Below are positions 57,816 through 64,000 of a DNA stretch of 64,000 nt, in pieces. The notes beneath the pieces were generated by a model. The model saw only the letters and a list, made by a program, of their open reading frames with translations, was not told the DNA's origin and ran no database searches. The first letter of the stretch is position 1. Each line of letters begins with the position of its first letter. A program made the translations under genes and the position numbers. Source of the DNA: Heterohyrax brucei (lineage: Eukaryota; Chordata; Mammalia; Hyracoidea; Procaviidae); NCBI GenBank assembly GCA_028571685.1, contig CM053143.1, forward strand, positions 156,792,329 through 156,856,328, read 5' to 3'.

Positions 57816-57950
57816 TATTTTTATTGTTGTTGATAATATCCTTAGCAAAGCATACACCAAGTCGGCCGTTACTTTATGGACAATATAGTGACTGTGATTA
57901 TAGTCTTCAAATTGAACAACCATCTTCACTTTCCTTTACTGATTTATATT
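57816..57950 (-). mobile_element. Old L1 3'-end fragment (tentative)
   Basis: 'agcaaagcatacaccaagtc' and 'caaattgaacaaccatcttc' resemble an L1M-type 3' segment. The match is weak. Confidence 0.35.
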
Positions 57951-57966
57951 TTGATACCGTAAGTTC

Positions 57967-58332
57967 ACCACACTACCTTCAATGTCCTGAATGTCAGCAA
58001 AATGTCTTCCTTTCAATATTTCCTTTATCTTTGGGTAAAGAAAAAGTCATCAGAGAAGTAGGGATGTTGTTGCTATGCAGCCATTTGTTTACTCTTCAAA
58101 AATTCCCTCACAGACAACTACACAATTAAGTTTGTGAACTTGCCACCATGCTACTGTGCACAATGGCCAGTCAAGAAAGAGTCCAAAACTGCTCTGAAGG
58201 GTTGAGTAGGTGCTGGCATTGATGCATAGATTCCCAAGGGGGGTACTTACAAGGTGGCTATAGCGATATTCAGCAATGAGTTATGTAGGACTTGGACAAT
58301 TAAGTTTTCAGACTTAATTGTCAGATCTTGTA
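57967..58332 (-). mobile_element. Fold-back mariner element, copy 3, truncated, minus strand
   Basis: Antisense of copies 1 and 2: the transposase block with the SPDL-equivalent region near 58045-58060, the internal terminal-repeat-like motif near 58120-58140, then the inverted transposase 3' end arm to the TA-ended terminal repeat at 58332. The other arm is missing, cut at about 57967. Confidence 0.72.
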
Positions 58333-58572
58333 TGTGTTACTGTGCATACATGTGAGCACATGTTGAATGAGTATATATACAACTATACATATAAATGGAA
58401 ATATCTCTTTCCAGGAAGAGAAGGTGGAAGAAAATGTGCCAAAATGCTCTTAATCTCTAGTGATAAAGGACAATCTCATTTTCTTCTTGAAAAATATTAT
58501 TTGTGGCAACATATAAAAAATAAAAATTTTGACTAATAAAAGTTTCTTAATAGCAATGTGTTTGGAAATTGT

Positions 58573-59035
58573 TTTTTAGTGCTGTTGAGTAGGCTCTAAC
58601 TCAGAGCAACTGTATCTATAACAGAACAAAACACTGCCATAAACATTTGCTGTGTTTGAGCTCATGGCTGCAGCCACTAACAGTCAATCTCACCGAGGGT
58701 CTCCCTGTTTTTCACTGGCCGTATACAGAACAGTGCTTAAGAGCTAGGCTACTAACCAAAAAGTTGGCATTTAGAATCCACCAGCTGCTCCTTGGAACCT
58801 TACAGGGCAGTCCTACTCATTCCTGTAGGATTGATATGAGCTAGAGTCAACTCAGTGGTAACCGGTTTGGTTTTTGGTTATACTTTATGAAGTACAATGT
58901 CCTTCTCTTGCAGGTGATCCCTTCTCATGACATGTCCGAAGTAAATGAGACGGTCTTTCCACCCTCACTTCTAAGAAAGAGGATTCTGGCTGTACTTCCT
59001 TAAGATTCACGTTTTGGATGGAAGGGTTTTGATAA
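58573..59035 (-). mobile_element. RTE LINE 3' end split by an AfroSINE
   Basis: The antisense tail (58573-58720) resumes at 58878 ('aagtacaatgtccttctctt') to about 59035. Joined, the two parts are collinear in the RTE 3' end. Confidence 0.75.
58721..58877 (+). mobile_element. AfroSINE inside RTE
   Basis: 'tactaaccaaaaagttggca', 'ccagctgctccttggaacct', 'tgatatgagctagagtcaac'. Confidence 0.75.
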
Positions 59036-59175
59036 ATTTTTTTTTGTATTTTCTTTTTTTGTATTTTCTTATTGTTTGCATTTTTTTTTCTTAAGATGAA
59101 CATCTAGCTCTGTGTAATAAAGTTTCTCTTACACTGATTTAAAAAGTAGGTTGTTTTCCTAAATACTTTAAGCAG

Positions 59176-59831
59176 GCTCTTTTTTTTTTTTTTTTTTTTG
59201 CACCACCTTATTGCACTAATAATAAAAATATGAAGATTTTCCCCATCCCAAACTAAATTCTTATAAAAGTTAGTGGCAATAAAATGGCTGAAGTGTTATT
59301 CTGTTTTTTATTTCAAGCTGTTTTCTTAAAGTGACTTGCTCTCATCAACATCATGTATCTGCTGCACAGTTTGTTTCGTACTGTTATCCGTGAGCTCCAG
59401 GGTAACCATATAATGTGAATTACTTACTTGGAGTTGTGGATCACTATTTTAATTTTATGCAGGCAGCAATAATAATAATAAAGTGATTGTGTACATTATA
59501 CCTTTCATTTTCATTCAGAAAGCAAGCTCAGCAACAACTATTAACAGGGAAAACCATATTACGATGCTGTCACATTTGGGTAAACATAAGACAATCATGC
59601 TTGCAGAACATACATCACTGGACTGTGAAGCACCACTCGAACCCAGGAACTCCTTTACTGTTTGATTATGGTTCTCCATTTGTCTCAATTGGTTTCTTAG
59701 TAGCATATTTATCAAACAGATTCTCCTGAACCCATGCTGTTTAGAAACTGCTAGTAAAATGCTAACAGGGAACAATCTTAAAAAACAACCATGATCATTT
59801 TTGTAGGATAAAAGTTAGAGCCACTTAATGT
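59176..59831 (-). other. Putative 3' untranslated region of the death-domain exon
   Basis: Minus-strand sequence downstream of the stop (59832). It contains AATAAA-type signals near 59310 and 59225-59270 and ends at a run of about 23 A on that strand (59176-59198). Either the tail is a chance genomic A run or the whole unit is a retrocopy; see the coding entry. Confidence 0.45.
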
Positions 59832-60209
<378 letters not shown>

Positions 60210-60340
60210 CTAGCTCACCTTACCTGTTTACAGGCTATCCGGTGTTTTCTGGTTTGGTCTCGGAACTTAAAAAGGTTTGAGACAGCCCAGGACACTTGAA
60301 AGCCTTTGTTGGGTCACCTCTTCAGGGTGCCACATGTTGC

Positions 60341-60545
60341 AGAGGGTTAGAAACACTTTTCAAATTTTATTCTGCCTGAGAACTACCTGATAACTTGTTA
60401 AAACAGTTGCTAGGCCCCATCTGAGAGAGTCTGATAGAGTAGGGTTAGGGTGGAGACAAAAATTGGCATTTCTCACAAGCTCTCAGATGATGCTAACGCT
60501 AAGGTCTCCAATCACATTTTCAATAGCGCTGTGTTGAAGGATTAT
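60341..60545. mobile_element. MER5-type hAT (Charlie) fragment
   Basis: 'taggccccatctgagagagt', 'gacaaaaattggcatttctc' and 'caagctctcagatgatgcta' are MER5 text. If the death-domain exon is real, this lies in the intron before it. Confidence 0.65.
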
Positions 60546-60726
60546 TTTCAGTTTGAAAAAGATACTTCCCTTGATTAGCATTAATCTGACACATAAATTA
60601 TACTAGCAACTCGTCAATCCACACTTCGCAAGTACACACACAAACTCACCCAGCTCCGCTACCCAAAGAGTAATTCTGTGGAGAGTCTTTCTCAGTAACA
60701 AAAGACTCAGGCCTCCAGACCACTTA

Positions 60727-60888
60727 TTGTGGTTGTTAGGTGCTATCAAGTCAGTTCCAACTTGCAGTGACCCTATGTAAACAGAACAAAACGCTGCCTA
60801 GTTCTGCCACGTCCTCACAATCATCCCTCTGTTTGAGCTCATCGTTGCAGCTATGTGGGAAGCCAGCTCGTTGAGGGTCTCCTCCAAC
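60727..60888 (-). mobile_element. RTE LINE 3' tail
   Basis: Antisense 'ggttgttaggtgctatcaag', 'ccctatgtaaacagaacaaa' and 'tttgagctcatcgttgcagc', the typical RTE 3' end. Confidence 0.78.
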
Positions 60889-61575
60889 CACCTAGAACAG
60901 TAGATAATCTCTGCACACGTCCTGTATGGTTGGCACACCCCTTCCCGTATACTGTGCCTCCTACTTACCTCTTAAACCTGATTCCTTCTTCCTGTTATTA
61001 CTATGGTTTAACTGCTTTTGTTATATAATTCAGATACATTACTCTCAGTAAAACTTGTATGTTCTACTCTCTCTCCTCTTGTCAACTTCATAGAGTCCCA
61101 CATTACAGCTACTTTTTCCACTATCCTATTGTCTCTCTCTTTCCATAGACCTCATGGAATCCCATATCACAGCCACTTTCTCCCACTATCTTCCTCACCA
61201 CCGTGCCAGGTACCATATCTAACGTGAGCACAGAAATCTGCAGTCACCCCTATTCATCCAACGACTCACCTATTTACATAACTTGCAATCTAGTTTTATG
61301 TATGGGGCTACCCTGGACCCTCTCCCAAGGCTACTCACTTAGGATAAGGAGCAGCACATCTTTGCCTCCATTGCCACTTTCAAACCATCATTCTGCTACC
61401 TCACTGCAATACATTTATTTTGTAGTCCACATTGTGTGCGTAAATCCTGCCTCTCTCCATTCACAGTATCTATTGCCTTCCATCAGTAGGCAGCATCTTC
61501 AGCATCCTTGCTGATAATCATTCATACCCTTGAACACATAGTTCCTTTATCTTGTCAATTCCAAGGCTCTGTATG

Positions 61576-61738
61576 AGAAATTGGTGGCATAGTGGTTTAG
61601 TGCAACTGCTACTGACCAAAAGGTCAGCAGTTCAAATCCACCAGGTGCTCCTTGAAAACTCTGTCGGGCAGTGCTACTATGTCCTAGGGTTTCTATGAGT
61701 GGGAATCAACTCGACAGCAGTGAGTTTGGTTTTTTGGT
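61576..61738 (+). mobile_element. AfroSINE
   Basis: 'ttggtggcatagtggtttag' head, 'tccaccaggtgctccttgaa' middle, 'ggaatcaactcgacagcagt' end, GTTTT tail. Confidence 0.85.
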
Positions 61739-61875
61739 CTTATATTAGAAACTGAGTTTCATGACCAATCTCCAAGTTTTATAATCAACCAAAATTATTC
61801 TGCTTCCATGGCCTCTGCTTCTCAAAATTCACTGCTCACTACAACTTCTTAATCTTCTTTACTTCTTTTCCTTTA

Positions 61876-62045
61876 ACCAAAACCAAACCAAACCCATTTC
61901 TGTCGAGTCAATTCCAACTCATAAAAACCCTGTAGGACAGAGTAGAACTGCTCCCAAGGAGTTTCCAAGGAGCACCTGGAGGACTCAGATTCCCGACATT
62001 CTGGTTAGCAGATGTGGCATTTAACCACTGCGCCCCAAGGGTTTC
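61876..62045 (-). mobile_element. AfroSINE
   Basis: Complete antisense copy with an AACC-rich tail at 61876-61900. It forms an inverted pair with the copy at 61576. Confidence 0.85.
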
Positions 62046-62129
62046 CTCTGTCCCTTTGCTCCTACTTAGCACATTCTTTGCCCTATTGCCAATATAGCTA
62101 TCCTCCTATGTCAGCTAGTCATGCAGTCA

Positions 62130-62326
62130 AGGAGCCCTCATGGCATAATTGTTACGTGTTCAGGTGCTAACTGAAAAGTCAGCAATTTGGACCCCCTAGG
62201 CACGCTGTAAGACTAAGTCCTGGATCTGCTCCTGCAGAATATAGCCTGGGAAACCCTATGAGAGGGTCCTACTCTGTCCTGTAGGATCAGTATAAGTTGG
62301 AATCTACTTCACAACATACAACAGTC
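62130..62326 (+). mobile_element. AfroSINE, subfamily with a central extra segment
   Basis: 'aggagccctcatggcataat' head, then 'ctgcagaatatagcctggga' in the middle, the region that distinguishes it from the shorter copies, and end 'agtataagttggaatctact'. Confidence 0.75.
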
Positions 62327-64000
62327 ATTCAATCACTTCTACAAGGTTTCATATTTGTACTTCTGTATCCTTACTGTCCCTGATGATCAGCCATGTCAAC
62401 GGTCATCTTGCTTCTACCTTAAACTATATTGTCCTTTTTATCTTCCGTAGTTCTTAATTTGTCAATTCCCAATCCTGATTCACTCACACAGCCTCACAAA
62501 ACTAGGCTAAAGATGATCAACAGACACTATGTTATTTTATACCACTTGAACTTTGAGCTTGGAATTCAGTTTAAAAATCTTTTTCTTCCCTCTGAATTCT
62601 ATTTAAAAAATTTGCAAAACAATGACCCTGAACTTTTCCACCATCTCAATGCAGTTTCACTTGCATACTGTTTCTCGCAGCCAATGTCCGTCCCTCCTAC
62701 CTAGAACCATGTGACTTCAGTTCTAATAATTTTCTTTCTATTTCAAAACCACCTCTCACAAAATCTCATTCCTCCACATTTGCTGGGTCCCAGTTCCTCC
62801 CATCCCCTCTGGCACTGTTTTTCATCCAGCGCTTTTCCTTCGTGTCTGCTTCTTCGTCTCCTTTTCACCACAGGCTCCTTGTATATTTCCTACAGACACT
62901 ATCAATTCTCTCCTTTCCTTGCTTCTGCTACTCTTTCAAGTTACTGACCTCTCATCATCTCTTCACCATGAAAACTTTTAACATCTGCTATAAACCTGAC
63001 ATCTCAAGTGCCTCACTATCAAATCACTTCACAGTTAAAGCTTTGCTTTGGGGGTTCTACATTATCTCTAAACCTTCCCGGCAGCCTTTCCTTCAGATAC
63101 TCTTGGCTCCTTCCTTATTACTGCTTACAGAGGCTGTTTCTCAGGCTTCATGTTCTTTGAACCCCACAAGCTACTTTCCTCCTTTTCTTGGCTTCCATGA
63201 CTCTGTCTCACCTGGTTCTTGTCTTCTCCTTCTTGTTACAAACTTCTTTTCCTTCCACTTCTTTTCTTTCTCCTGATACTTCTGAATTGTGTGCTAAGTC
63301 TTAGCTTCTTCAACACATGCATTGTTAACTCTTACCATTGACACATCTGTCTCGGGGAAACATTTCCACAACTTGTATATTCATTTTTTACTTCCCTTGC
63401 TAAATTCTGAAAAATTTACAATATTTGACTGATTTTCATTTTTACCAGTACATAGCCAATTCAAACTCCATATTTTTAAAATCAAGATCATCAACTATGG
63501 CTTTTCTTTACTCTTACTCGTTCCTTCACCCCATTCACTTTCTGAATAAAGATGGCCATTCAATTCAGTAAACTAAAACCTGCAATATTATTCAAGGTTC
63601 CACAGACCTATTTCTTATCCCCTACACCCAAGTCCTTTTGGTCTTAACTCTAAACATCTTTTTGATATTTCCCTTACTTTCCTGCCTTACTGACTCAGTC
63701 ATGTATTAACGTGTCTTTTCTGAAATACTTTAGAAGCCAAAATTCTTATCATTCCTTCCAATTTGACTCATTTTATCCTCCAGACAACTGATAGAACTAT
63801 CAAAAGCCTAATGCTTTTTTACTGATCCCAGTTACTAAGTCTCTCTTAAGATCCCCTACTGTCTACATGTCTTTACTGGCATTGAAATCTGTTTGTAATT
63901 TTATCCTATTCAAAATGTCTAACCTCATCTGTCATCATCCTTTCTAAGGCAGCACTGGTGGCCTTCTCTGAAGAAGGAAGATTCCCATGTAGACAAGTAT

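Larger units (their letters stand above)
60889..64000. other. Pyrimidine-biased block, no gene identified
   Basis: The plus strand is rich in C and T for about 3 kb apart from three AfroSINEs. I cannot assign it to a repeat with confidence; an old L2/CR1-type LINE is possible from the general feel of 62440-63990. A diverged tandem pair of about 40 bases lies at 61087-61125 and 61151-61190. No promoter, splice pattern or domain supports the open frames at 61203, 62429, 62711 or 62842. Confidence 0.4.

Overview
All calls are by eye; repeat edges are good to roughly 10 bases, and family names are recognition, not database hits.

The window is nuclear DNA from a placental mammal, almost certainly an afrotherian (elephant, sirenian or hyrax side). 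The main evidence is some 25 copies of an AfroSINE-type tRNA-derived SINE, abundant RTE (BovB-like) LINE copies ending in AAC-rich tails, a tRNA-Gly SINE that borrows the RTE tail, and LTRs of the ERVL-MaLR/MLT kind. It reads as a gene desert or a long intron. There are no bacterial-style genes, CRISPR arrays or stable-RNA genes.

Layout. 0-4.6 kb: RTE sequence, one copy split by a PTGES3 (p23) processed pseudogene. 5.9-8.5 kb: nested LTRs in opposite orientations. 8.5-9.1 kb: a fold-back mariner. 9.6-16.7 kb: a complete but dead minus-strand L1 with intact target-site duplications. 17-23 kb: ancient repeats, old L1, RTE, MIR and many AfroSINEs. 23-32 kb: sparse, with one clean solo LTR, a retrocopy-like stretch with a poly(A) tail (29.7-30.7 kb) and a second fold-back mariner. 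32-40.3 kb: minus-strand L1 and two head-to-tail minus-strand RTE copies, one holding an ERV LTR and the other an L1 3' end. 41-50.5 kb: LTRs, including an LTR inside an LTR, and another L1. 51-59 kb: SINEs, MIR, L2, RTE and a third fold-back mariner. 59.2-60.2 kb: the one stretch I would treat as real coding sequence, a minus-strand terminal exon encoding a death domain, probably DTHD1, with a 3' untranslated region. 60.9-64 kb: a pyrimidine-biased block with three AfroSINEs.

The repeats do not form a pathway. RTE proteins probably mobilised the tRNA-Gly SINE, and L1 proteins the PTGES3 copy. Which enzyme moved the AfroSINEs is not shown by the sequence. The nesting gives relative ages: MIR and L2 are oldest, RTE, MaLR LTRs and mariner are intermediate, and AfroSINEs and L1 3' ends are younger. 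I found no convincing undescribed system. The most interesting items are the fold-back mariner family and the death-domain exon.
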